From the NCBI RefSeq assembly GCF_015767435.1, contig NZ_JADWOV010000293.1:1-64000 (forward strand): a stretch of 64,000 bases of DNA, written 5' to 3'. Origin of the DNA: Polaribacter sp. BAL334 (GTDB lineage Bacteria > Bacteroidota > Bacteroidia > Flavobacteriales > Flavobacteriaceae). A program made the translations under genes and the position numbers. A model generated the notes under the pieces. The model worked only from the letters and a program-made list of their open reading frames with translations, searched no databases and was not told where the DNA came from. Position 1 is the first letter of the stretch. Every line of letters starts with the position of its first letter. Below, piece by piece: positions 52,655 to 60,627 of the stretch.

Positions 52655-52659
52655 TTTTG

Positions 52660-52667
52660 TATATTTG
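52660..52667 (+). promoter_or_regulatory. -7 box before the 75-residue membrane protein gene
   Basis: TATATTTG, an exact match, 16 bp before TTG 52684. It supports separate transcription of the next two genes from miaE. Confidence 0.5.
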
Positions 52668-52683
52668 CATATAAATATTTGCT

Positions 52684-52911
52684 TTGATAACAATTATAAA
52701 CATATCAATAATCTTTGCGATCACTTTCGTTTGGAATAGATTTGTGTTATCAAAATTTGTAAATATGTTGACTGATCCTAAAATCAGTGATGAAAGCGAC
52801 ATCGTTTCAACTAGTTTTTTCTCTGATAATAGAAAAGAAATCTTAAAAATTGCCAAATATTTCTACTACATTTTAGCCCTTTTAATTTCGATATTGATCT
52901 TTATAGCCTAA
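52684..52911 (+). CDS. Small two-helix membrane protein of unknown function
   Basis: The 75-residue protein starts at TTG 52684, which lies a suitable distance after an exact -7 box. It has a membrane helix at each end (ITIINISIIFAITFVWNRF and FYYILALLISILIFIA) with a charged middle. It ends 8 bp before the DUF4268 gene and is presumably co-transcribed with it. No family is recognised. The lack of a miaE-coupled start and the neighbouring gene make it plausible but not proven. Confidence 0.5.
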   Translation: MITIINISIIFAITFVWNRFVLSKFVNMLTDPKISDESDIVSTSFFSDNRKEILKIAKYFYYILALLISILIFIA

Positions 52912-52919
52912 AAAAATCG

Positions 52920-53351
52920 ATGTTTTCAAAGGAAGAAGCAGCACTTTTACGAAAGGAATTTTGGACAAGTTTCGGGAAATCTTTTCCAAGAAAATGGTTA
53001 TTATACAATACAAAAATCAAAGGAGTTGCACTCAAATTTGTAGCTGATAAAAAAGAAGCAATGATTTGTTTGGACATTGAACATACTGATGAATTGATGA
53101 ATTTGTTGTATTATGATCAATTACTTTCCTTAAAATCTTTGTTAGAAGCTGAACTTCCTGAAGTAATTTATAATGATGCCTATGAATTGGAAAATAGAAA
53201 AATCATACATCGGATTTATGTCCCATTTGAGGAAAAATTCAACATTCACAACAAAAATACTTGGAGAGCTTGTTATGAATTCTTTGTCGAAAAGATGTCA
53301 AAACTAGAAGCTTTTTTTTATGAGTATGAGGATGTCATTAAAAATGTATAG
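52920..53351 (+). CDS. DUF4268 family protein
   Basis: The 143-residue cytoplasmic protein matches DUF4268: SKEEAALLRKEFWTSFGKSF near the start, YNTKIKGVALKFVADKKEA, and FNIHNKNTWRACYEFFVEKM near the end. The family is found mainly in Bacteroidota and its role is unknown; some relatives form the end of restriction-like or nuclease-related proteins, which does not prove a function here. It probably shares a transcript with the small membrane protein gene upstream. Confidence 0.8.
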   Translation: MFSKEEAALLRKEFWTSFGKSFPRKWLLYNTKIKGVALKFVADKKEAMICLDIEHTDELMNLLYYDQLLSLKSLLEAELPEVIYNDAYELENRKIIHRIYVPFEEKFNIHNKNTWRACYEFFVEKMSKLEAFFYEYEDVIKNV

Positions 53352-53362
53352 TGTTTAAAAAA

Positions 53363-53701
53363 CTATTTTATAAATTGAATAGAAAAAGGGTAATGAATCA
53401 TTTCGCCATTACTCGCTTTTACAGCATTGATTATAGGAAAAATCAAATAAAAAATCCCTAAAACAATCAGTCCGATAAATCCGAGTCCAAAGAAAATAAC
53501 AAAAGGAATACAAATTAAAACATACAAAAACATTGAAATACGGAAATTTAAAATCGCTTTTCCGTGAAAATCCATTCCTAAAACCTCCTCTTTTTTTAGA
53601 ATCCATAAAATGAGTGGGACTACAAATCCCCCAATTCCAGATACAAAATCCAATAATTGGCTTAAATGAGTAAGCATCAAAAGTTGTCTATCCTCTGTCA
53701 T
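53363..53701 (-). CDS. DUF4870 (Tic20-like) membrane protein
   Basis: The 112 residues have three or four hydrophobic helices and the DUF4870 pattern: QLLMLTHLSQLLDFVSGIGG, FVVPLILWILKKEEVLGMDF, HGKAILNFRISMFLY, and an end with FPIINAVKASNGEMIHYPFS. The function is unknown; a distant link to Tic20 membrane proteins has been proposed. It converges with the DUF4268 gene, 11 bp apart, and is divergent from mnmE. Confidence 0.88.
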   Translation of the reverse strand: MTEDRQLLMLTHLSQLLDFVSGIGGFVVPLILWILKKEEVLGMDFHGKAILNFRISMFLYVLICIPFVIFFGLGFIGLIVLGIFYLIFPIINAVKASNGEMIHYPFSIQFIK

Positions 53702-53812
53702 ATTTATTTTTTAATGTAAATGTTTTACAAATATGAATAAAAATATTTTTAAAATCTTATGAATCATCAGAAAAACAAAAATTACTCATGGAAATTCTGA
53801 ATAATCTTTGTG

Positions 53813-53820
53813 TATTTTTG
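53813..53820 (+). promoter_or_regulatory. -7 box 4 nt before mnmE
   Basis: TATTTTTG ends four bases before ATG 53825. Transcription should therefore begin at or within the start codon, predicting a leaderless mnmE mRNA. Confidence 0.5.
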
Positions 53821-53824
53821 CAAT

Positions 53825-55213
53825 ATGATTCAAAATGACACTATCATTGCGTTGGCAACACCATCAGGAATTGGTGCTATTGCTGTAATTCGACTTTCAG
53901 GAGAAAGAGCAATTGACATTGTAGACCAGTTTTTCACTTCAGTTCGAAAAAATAAATCACTAAAAAATCAAAAAACGCATAGCATTCACTTGGGCTTTAT
54001 TGTTGATAAAGAACATATTATTGATGAAGTTTTAGTGTCAATTTTTAAAAATCCTAATTCATATACAGGTGAAAATGTAGTAGAAATTTCTTGTCATGGA
54101 TCTACTTTTATTCAACAAGAAATTATTCAATTATTTCTAAAAAATGGTTGCAGATTGGCTGATGCTGGAGAATTTACCTTACGCGCATTTTTAAATGGAA
54201 AAATGGATTTATCGCAAGCTGAAGCTGTAGCAGATGTCATCGCTTCCAATTCTGCTGCAAGTCATCAAATGGCAATGCAACAAATGCGAGGTGGCATTAC
54301 CAATGAATTGAAAGATTTACGTGCAAAATTGCTCGATTTTGCAGCTTTGATAGAATTAGAGCTCGATTTTTCTGGAGAAGATGTGGAGTTTGCTGACCGT
54401 ACTAAATTCAGAGAATTGGTTTCTAAAATAACAGTTGTTTTAAAGCGTTTGATTGATTCTTTTTCTGTTGGGAATGCCCTAAAAAATGGAATTCCAGTGG
54501 CTATTATTGGTGAACCTAATGTAGGGAAATCAACGCTATTGAATACACTTTTAAACGAGGAAAGAGCCATTGTATCCGAAATTGCTGGTACTACTAGAGA
54601 TACCATTGAAGACGAAATCATCATTGAAGGCGTTGCTTTTCGATTTATTGATACTGCTGGAATTCGCGAAACTACAGATCTGGTAGAAACAATCGGTATC
54701 AAAAAAGCCTACGAAAAAGCCGAAAATGCGCAGTTGATCATTTATATCATTGACTCAAGAATAGAGCGGAAAGAAAAAAGAAAAGAAGAAATTGAAATTA
54801 TTAAAACTCGTTTTCCAAATAAACATTTATTGGTTATTGCTAATAAATCAGATTTGATTTCTAAAGAAGAAGCCAATTCATTAGTTTCAGAAATTGAAAA
54901 TGTAATTTTACTCTCTGCCAAAAATAAAACAGGAATTGATGCTTTGAAAAAAGAATTGACCTCTTTAGTGAATTTGGGTGCCTTGAGCAATAACGAAACC
55001 ATTGTTACGAATTCTCGCCATTTTGAAGCCTTGAACAATGCGTTGCAAGCCATTATTTCTGTTCAAATTGGCATTGATAGAGAGATTTCAACGGATTTAT
55101 TTTCTATAGATATCCGCGAATGTTTGCGTCATTTAGGAACAATTACTGGAGAATATGATGTGGATAAAGACATTTTAGGACATATTTTTTCAAACTTTTG
55201 TATTGGAAAGTAA
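53825..55213 (+). CDS. mnmE: tRNA uridine-5-carboxymethylaminomethyl synthesis GTPase MnmE
   Basis: MnmE with MnmG modifies U34 of several tRNAs. From ATG 53825 it has 462 residues: a folate-binding N-domain (IIALATPSGIGAIAVIRLSG, GENVVEISCHGS), a helical domain interrupted by the G domain (GEPNVGKSTLLN, DTAGIRETTD, NKSD), and the C-terminal CIGK with the conserved Cys. A TTG upstream at 53810 lies inside the promoter and is rejected as start. The gene is a single transcription unit. Confidence 0.95.
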   Translation: MIQNDTIIALATPSGIGAIAVIRLSGERAIDIVDQFFTSVRKNKSLKNQKTHSIHLGFIVDKEHIIDEVLVSIFKNPNSYTGENVVEISCHGSTFIQQEIIQLFLKNGCRLADAGEFTLRAFLNGKMDLSQAEAVADVIASNSAASHQMAMQQMRGGITNELKDLRAKLLDFAALIELELDFSGEDVEFADRTKFRELVSKITVVLKRLIDSFSVGNALKNGIPVAIIGEPNVGKSTLLNTLLNEERAIVSEIAGTTRDTIEDEIIIEGVAFRFIDTAGIRETTDLVETIGIKKAYEKAENAQLIIYIIDSRIERKEKRKEEIEIIKTRFPNKHLLVIANKSDLISKEEANSLVSEIENVILLSAKNKTGIDALKKELTSLVNLGALSNNETIVTNSRHFEALNNALQAIISVQIGIDREISTDLFSIDIRECLRHLGTITGEYDVDKDILGHIFSNFCIGK

Positions 55214-55229
55214 GGTAACCGTTTGTAAG

Positions 55230-55282
55230 TTGTTTAAAATTATATTTTCATATCTTTGTGATACTATCAAATGATACTATCA
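55230..55282 (+). promoter_or_regulatory. fic promoter with two 9-bp direct repeats
   Basis: TTG (55230-55232) and TATCTTTG (55251-55258) form a -33/-7 pair with an 18-bp spacer. ATACTATCA occurs at 55261-55269 and again at 55274-55282, exactly 13 bp apart, over the predicted start site and just before the GTG start. The placement suggests operator sites. Confidence 0.5.
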
Positions 55283-55285
55283 TAA

Positions 55286-56254
55286 GTGAAACCACCTTAT
55301 ACTATTACCAATAAAATTTTAGAATTAGTTGCCTCTATTTCAGAAAAGATAGGAGAAATTAATGCTAGCCATTTATACAAACCTGCTACCGAATTACGAA
55401 AAAAGAACCGAATTAAAACTATTCAATCCTCTTTAGAAATCGAGGGAAATACGTTGACCGAAGAACAAATCACAGCTTTATTAGAAAATAAAAGAGTCAT
55501 AGCACCTCAAAAAGATATTCTAGAAGTTCAAAATGCTATAAAAGTATACGAACAGCTCAATACTTTTAATCCTTTCCAACTAAAAGATTTAAAAAAAGCA
55601 CACACTATTCTAATGAATGGCTTGATTGATTCCGAAAATATCGGGGCTGGAAAATTAAGAACTACCAATGTAGGTATTGTAAAAGGTTCAAAAATAGAAC
55701 ATATTGCACCAAATGGTACAATGGTAAACGGATTGATGAAAGACCTTTTTGAATATCTTAAAAAAGATAACGATTTACTCTTAATCAAAAGTTGTGTTTT
55801 TCATTATGAATTTGAATTTATCCATCCATTTTTAGATGGAAACGGAAGAATGGGCAGATTGTGGCAAACTTTAATTCTTATGCAACAATATCCTGTTTTT
55901 GAGTTTTTACCCGTTGAATCACTTATCAAACAGAAGCAAAGCGAGTATTACAGCAAGTTATCCGAATCCGATAAAAAAGGAAATTCAACCCCATTTATTG
56001 AGTATATGTTGGAAATTATTTCAGCTTCATTAGATGGACTTTTACAATCCCAATCAGTAACACTTTTTACAGAGAATAGAGTGGAACTATTTAAAGAGAA
56101 AATAGGTAAAAATACGTTTAGCAGAAAAGAGTATATGCAGCATTTTAAAAATATATCTGCACCAACAGCAAGTAGGGATTTGAAATGGGCATTTGAACAA
56201 AATCTCCTTCATAAATTTGGAGAATTACGATTAACGAAATATCAATTTTTATAA
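55286..56254 (+). CDS. Fic-family AMP-transferase (class II, self-inhibited)
   Basis: The 322-residue protein carries the full Fic motif HPFLDGNGRMGR (180-191) and, before it, an inhibitory helix SLEIEGN (Ser49, Glu53, Gly54), so the inhibitor is on the N-terminal side of the same chain. It likely transfers AMP to Ser/Thr/Tyr of proteins after release of inhibition. A C-terminal winged-helix-like region (SRKEYMQHFKNISAPTASRD) is typical of this group. It starts at GTG 55286 right after the two direct repeats. No antitoxin gene is adjacent. Confidence 0.92.
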   Translation: MKPPYTITNKILELVASISEKIGEINASHLYKPATELRKKNRIKTIQSSLEIEGNTLTEEQITALLENKRVIAPQKDILEVQNAIKVYEQLNTFNPFQLKDLKKAHTILMNGLIDSENIGAGKLRTTNVGIVKGSKIEHIAPNGTMVNGLMKDLFEYLKKDNDLLLIKSCVFHYEFEFIHPFLDGNGRMGRLWQTLILMQQYPVFEFLPVESLIKQKQSEYYSKLSESDKKGNSTPFIEYMLEIISASLDGLLQSQSVTLFTENRVELFKEKIGKNTFSRKEYMQHFKNISAPTASRDLKWAFEQNLLHKFGELRLTKYQFL

Positions 56255-56262
56255 TTTGCTAT

Positions 56263-58428
56263 TTAATCAACTGTTTCCTTTTCATCTCTCTTGAAGATAA
56301 TACCGATGTTTTTCTTTATTCTTTGAATTTTTTCTATCCCAAAGTTGATGGAAGAAGTATTGATATCTTCATATTGCTCGCTTCCAAAATTATGATGATA
56401 TTGTTGCGGATAAATTAGCAAGACACTATTTTCTGAAAAATGCTTATCGAGTTTTGTGGGAAGGTTATCCAAAACAGGCATGTAAGAAGTTGCGCCTTTT
56501 CGAGCAGAAACCAATACAAAAAAATCATTCTCTTTGATATTTCGAGAAAGTATCAAAAAATCATCCCAATCATCAAACGAAATGAAGGTAATTTCAGCAA
56601 ATAATTTGGACTTTTTAAAAACTTTTTGAATTGATTTTTTAGTATCATCAGCACAATACATGATGATTGGAATACTCAATTCTTGGGCTAATTTTGTGAT
56701 TTTTGTAAGCCAGTGTTCAAATCCATTTTCAAATTCAGTTAAAGGTGGAGCTGCAATGATGATTCTTTTGTGCAAAACCAATGGCTTCTCTAGGTGACAA
56801 ATAAAGGTAGTTTTATCGGTATTATTCAAAATAGTATCCACCTTTTCTCCTATTATTTTATCAATAAATCCAGCGCTTTTAGGCCATCCTAAAACAATAA
56901 TGTTTGCCATAATTTCTCTTGAAATTCTCGCAATCCCACTTGCAGGATTGTAATCAATCGTAGTAATTACGGATACTTTCGTTTCGGAAGCTGAACCTTG
57001 TTTCACAAATTCTTCGAGCTTGCTTCTTGCTTTTAAAATATTGACTTCTGCTTCATCATTATTGGTCACAACTGATAGAATTGAGACTGGATTTGGTGAT
57101 TTTTTGTTTTTAATAAATATCGAAAACTCCAAAAGTTTTTCAATGCTTTCTACATTGGCAATTGGTAATAAAATATGTTCATTGTTGTAATAATTGGCAG
57201 GTAATAATCCTGAATTGTCATCTTCGGATTCTATAATCACTTTTTTGGCTGCTTTTTCTGTGGCAAATGTGGCTACAATACAAGTCACTAAAATCAAAAT
57301 AATGGTACCATTTAAAATATTTTCATCCAAAATATTTGCTTTATATCCCACTAAAATAACGGCTAAGGTAGCTGCTGCATGAGCACTACTCAATCCAAAA
57401 ATGAGTTGTCTTTGCGCACCAGAATACTTGAAAACCAACTGTGTAAAAAATGCTGCAAACCATTTTCCAAACAATGCAACTAAGGAAAGCGTTGCTGCAA
57501 CAATCAATGCTGTTGGACCACTGATGATTACGCTCATATCGACCAACATTCCAACACTAATCAAGAAAAAAGGAATAAACAAAGAGTTCCCAATAAACTC
57601 AATGCGATTCATCAATGCAGAAGAATGAGGAATGAGTTTGTTCAATGCCAATCCTGCCACAAATGCGCCAATAATAGGTTCAACTCCAGCAACTTCAGCT
57701 AAAAATGCGGCTAAAAATACAATTGATAAGACAAAAATATAATGAGAATGTTTTTCACTTTCTAGTTTTTGAAAAAACCATTTTGCGATTCTGGGAATGA
57801 TCAAAAACATTATTGTTGAAAAAATAGACAGCGATACAATCAATCGAATCCAAAAATCCGAAGAAATGTTTCCTTCACTATTTCCTACTATTACAGCCAA
57901 AATAATCAGCACAGCTGTATCTGTTAAAATAGTTCCTCCTACTGTAATGGCAACTGCTTCATTTTTAGAAATTCCTAATTTACTTACAATAGGATATGCA
58001 ACAAGGGTATGCGTAGCAAACATACTTGCGGTTAACAAACTAGCATTAAAATCGAGTGCCAAAAAGTAATAACACACAGGAAATCCAATAGATAAGGGAA
58101 AAAAGAAGGTGAAAAATCCGAATAACAAACTTTTGTTTTTATTGGATTTGAACTGATTCATGTCTAGCTCTAAACCCGCAATAAACATGATATAGAGCAA
58201 CCCAATGGTTGAAAAAAGCTCAATGGCAGCATTTTTCTCAAGGATATTCAAGCCATAAGGCCCTATTACAACTCCAGAAATAATCAAGCCAATAATCCCT
58301 GGAATGTTCAATTTTCGCAATAAAATGGGAGATAATAAAATGATGAAAAGAATCAATGAAAAAACAAGCACAGGATTTCCTAAAGGTAGTTCAAATTCGT
58401 GTAATAAGTGCTGAAAGAAATCTGTCAT
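56263..58428 (-). CDS. CPA2-type cation:proton antiporter with universal-stress-like tail
   Basis: The 721 residues begin with about 12 membrane helices of the CPA2 type (IIGLIISGVVIGPYGLNIL, AGVEPIIGAFVAGLALNKLI) up to residue 390. The soluble C-terminal 310 residues contain two UspA-like alpha/beta segments (HILLPIANVESIEKLLEFSI, HKRIIIAAPPLTEFENGFE). The tail presumably senses nucleotides or stress signals. The convergent fic gene ends 8 bp away. Confidence 0.88.
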   Translation of the reverse strand: MTDFFQHLLHEFELPLGNPVLVFSLILFIILLSPILLRKLNIPGIIGLIISGVVIGPYGLNILEKNAAIELFSTIGLLYIMFIAGLELDMNQFKSNKNKSLLFGFFTFFFPLSIGFPVCYYFLALDFNASLLTASMFATHTLVAYPIVSKLGISKNEAVAITVGGTILTDTAVLIILAVIVGNSEGNISSDFWIRLIVSLSIFSTIMFLIIPRIAKWFFQKLESEKHSHYIFVLSIVFLAAFLAEVAGVEPIIGAFVAGLALNKLIPHSSALMNRIEFIGNSLFIPFFLISVGMLVDMSVIISGPTALIVAATLSLVALFGKWFAAFFTQLVFKYSGAQRQLIFGLSSAHAAATLAVILVGYKANILDENILNGTIILILVTCIVATFATEKAAKKVIIESEDDNSGLLPANYYNNEHILLPIANVESIEKLLEFSIFIKNKKSPNPVSILSVVTNNDEAEVNILKARSKLEEFVKQGSASETKVSVITTIDYNPASGIARISREIMANIIVLGWPKSAGFIDKIIGEKVDTILNNTDKTTFICHLEKPLVLHKRIIIAAPPLTEFENGFEHWLTKITKLAQELSIPIIMYCADDTKKSIQKVFKKSKLFAEITFISFDDWDDFLILSRNIKENDFFVLVSARKGATSYMPVLDNLPTKLDKHFSENSVLLIYPQQYHHNFGSEQYEDINTSSINFGIEKIQRIKKNIGIIFKRDEKETVD

Positions 58429-58760
58429 TGAATGTGTTCATAAGTGAATTCGTCCATAAATGTACATCATTTTTTGAAGTAAAAAATTTTTTTAATCAAT
58501 CCGTTGATCAAAAAATTGTGAAGTCATTCAGTCTTATAGAATGCTGTAAAATGATGAGGCAGTTTTGCAAGGAGTCCTAAAGTAAACCTAATATTATGTG
58601 GTCTATATCATTAAAAATTAAACAATAAAGTATATTGATTTTCAAAAAGATAGTGATGATAAATGATTGTTGTCTATAATATTTACTATTAAAATCTTTA
58701 AACCCTCTTTAATTAACGAAGCCAATCAAAGAGGGTGACTAAAACAACTCAAGTCTTAAT
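58429..58760. other. Noncoding gap with one hairpin
   Basis: ACCCTCTTT (58702-58710) and AAAGAGGGT (58728-58736) form a 9-bp stem, probably the original terminator of the peroxidase gene. No other feature was found in this AT-rich stretch. Confidence 0.55.
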
Positions 58761-59097
58761 TTATCTAAACGGATTGCTCCATTTTGTCTCACTGCTCACT
58801 GAATTGTCTGTCAACGTTTTCATAAAAGCCACTACCTAGGGTGGCTCCATCATTAGTTATTGGATTGGTTGCAGGCGTATTGTCTGTACCATTGATAGAT
58901 GTTGGCAATGGTTGCCCAGGAACATTCGTCGTAAAATGGCTTGGTAAATTGAGATTTACATAATCAAAAGGAGTGGTTGGTAAATTCAATTCACTCACTA
59001 CAATAGGCTCATAAATTTCTTCTTTGCTGCAAGAAAAGAACACAAAAACTGCTAAAAAAATAGCAGTATATAAAAAAGAATGGTCGTATTTCATCAT
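58761..59097 (-). pseudogene. Cytochrome-c peroxidase with both heme domains deleted
   Basis: The N-terminus is a lipoprotein signal (Cys23 in FFSCSKEE) followed by FDYVNLNLPSHFTTN and DNTPATNPITNDGATLG, the typical opening of di-heme peroxidases before GRVLFYD. In another frame the same DNA continues VVAFMKTLTDNSVSSETKWS, then NPFR-stop (58761), the usual peroxidase C-terminus. About 300 codons between them, including both CxxCH heme sites, are missing. The junction is near CCTAGG (58835-58840) and shifts the frame, so the product ends after 102 residues (stop at 58789). Confidence 0.82.
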
Positions 59098-59448
59098 TAT
59101 ACTATTTAGGTGACTTGCTACTTAGACACCTAATTCTAAAGAAAGTTTGTTTTGACTGTAATAATTTTTTACAATTCACTTGTTGAGTATTTTTTTTAAC
59201 CTTAAAGATCTAGGTTTTTAACATTTTTAAAAGCCATTCTTATAAAAACGATAAGCCTCTTTCTAAACCTCTCCTTTTTTAGAAACAAGCATTTATTGTA
59301 CCATAAGTATCATAACTTTATCATTGAGACGTCTAATCCTATGTATAGTTTCTAAATAGGTTATTATTTTTTGTTTTTCATTCTTTATTTATTGTTTATC
59401 AATAATTATTTCCTATGTTTGCGACATTAATTTTAATCATTTAACCGT
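59098..59448. other. Promoter-containing gap before the DUF2975 gene
   Basis: An AT-rich stretch with an exact -7 box TATGTTTG at 59414-59421, 27 bp before the DUF2975 ATG. No ORF or repeat is convincing. Confidence 0.5.
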
Positions 59449-59985
59449 ATGTCAAAAACAAACAACTTCGTATTTATCAGCTTACAGGTAGTAGCATGGA
59501 TTATTTTTGTAGGCTTATGCATTGAAACAGGTGGCTTGCTTGTCAATTTCTTTTTTAGTCTATTCAAACCTGATATGGTGCAAAACTTATATCAAAAATT
59601 AGATTTAACGGATATGTATCAAGAAAGTCAGATGGCTTTTTTCGGAATCTATAGTTTTATTCTTGTCATTTCATTCTTAAAAGCCTACTTATTTTACATT
59701 GTCATCAAATTGATGCTAAAAATGGATTTGACAAAACCATTCAGTGATTTTGTTTCAGAACAAATTTTGCAACTCAGCTATTACACATTGTCCATTGGAT
59801 TTTTGAGCCTTATTGGCAAACAACTCGCTAAAAATTTAATTCATTATGGTTTTGCTACTCATAGTTTGAATCAATTTTGGGAAGATAGTAGGGCTTTTAT
59901 TCTGATGGGTGCTGTGATTTATATCATTGCTACTATTTTCAAAAAAGGAGTGGATATTCAAAATGAAAATGATTTAACGGTATAA
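59449..59985 (+). CDS. DUF2975 membrane protein
   Basis: The 178 residues have four membrane helices and fit DUF2975: LQVVAWIIFVGLCIETGGLL, then FFGIYSFILVISFLKAYLFY, FSDFVSEQILQLSYYTLSIG and FILMGAVIYIIATIFKKGVD. Genes of this family are nearly always followed by a small XRE regulator, as here (next start 3 bp away). The pair may form a membrane sensor and its repressor; the signal is unknown. Confidence 0.88.
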   Translation: MSKTNNFVFISLQVVAWIIFVGLCIETGGLLVNFFFSLFKPDMVQNLYQKLDLTDMYQESQMAFFGIYSFILVISFLKAYLFYIVIKLMLKMDLTKPFSDFVSEQILQLSYYTLSIGFLSLIGKQLAKNLIHYGFATHSLNQFWEDSRAFILMGAVIYIIATIFKKGVDIQNENDLTV

Positions 59986-59988
59986 ACG

Positions 59989-60201
59989 ATGGCAATTATT
60001 GTAAATTTAGATGTCATGATGGCAAAGCGAAAAATGTCATTGAATGAACTCTCGGACAAAGTTGGGTTGACCTTATCAAACCTTTCCATCTTAAAAACAG
60101 GAAAAGCAAAAGCCATCCGTTTTAGCACCTTGGAAACCATTTGCAATGTGTTGGAATGTCAACCAGGAGATATTTTAGAATATGTGCATGAAAAGGATTG
60201 A
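59989..60201 (+). CDS. Small XRE-type regulator paired with DUF2975
   Basis: The 70 residues are one Cro/CI-like helix-turn-helix (MAIIVNLDVMMAKRKMSLNE, VGLTLSNLSILKTGKAKAIR, CNVLECQPGDILEY). This is the YozG-like protein that typically follows DUF2975. Its start is 3 bp after the DUF2975 stop, so the two are co-expressed. It probably regulates its own operon. Confidence 0.9.
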   Translation: MAIIVNLDVMMAKRKMSLNELSDKVGLTLSNLSILKTGKAKAIRFSTLETICNVLECQPGDILEYVHEKD

Positions 60202-60235
60202 TAACTAGTGATTAAAGGCATGAGCACTCTATTTA

Positions 60236-60457
60236 TTGAAAATAAAATCTATTTCAACAAATCCAAAGGACTATTTGCCTGGTGATATTGTTTGTTGGAA
60301 TTTAGGTGGTGGAATAACTCATATTGGCATTGTGACAAGAAAAAAATCAACTGATGGAAAAAGATATTTAATTGTTCACAACATTGGTGCAGGACAAGTT
60401 CTTGAGGACTGCCTGTTTAGGTATAAAATCATTGGACACTTCTGTTATGAAAAATAA
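60236..60457 (+). pseudogene. C-terminal remnant of a DUF1287 protein
   Basis: The 73 residues (ISTNPKDYLPGDIVCWNLGG, GITHIGIVTRKKSTDGKRYL, IVHNIGAGQVLEDCLFRYKI) are the last third of DUF1287 proteins, which normally have about 190-200 residues and an N-terminal secretion signal. Here only a TTG precedes, upstream homology is gone, and the catalytic region is incomplete. It is a truncated fragment next to the DUF2975/XRE pair. Confidence 0.75.
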
Positions 60458-60627
60458 ATTTTTGTGTTTAAAATGCATTATATTTTTTTTTGAGTTTAGT
60501 TGAAATTGCTTGAATTTTTTATTTGATAGGTTTTATTTTCGTTTTTATTTATTAGATTCGTTTTTCAAATTTTGAAATATATCTTATACAAAATTTTGTG
60601 TTTGATTTCAAATAACAACCACTATCA

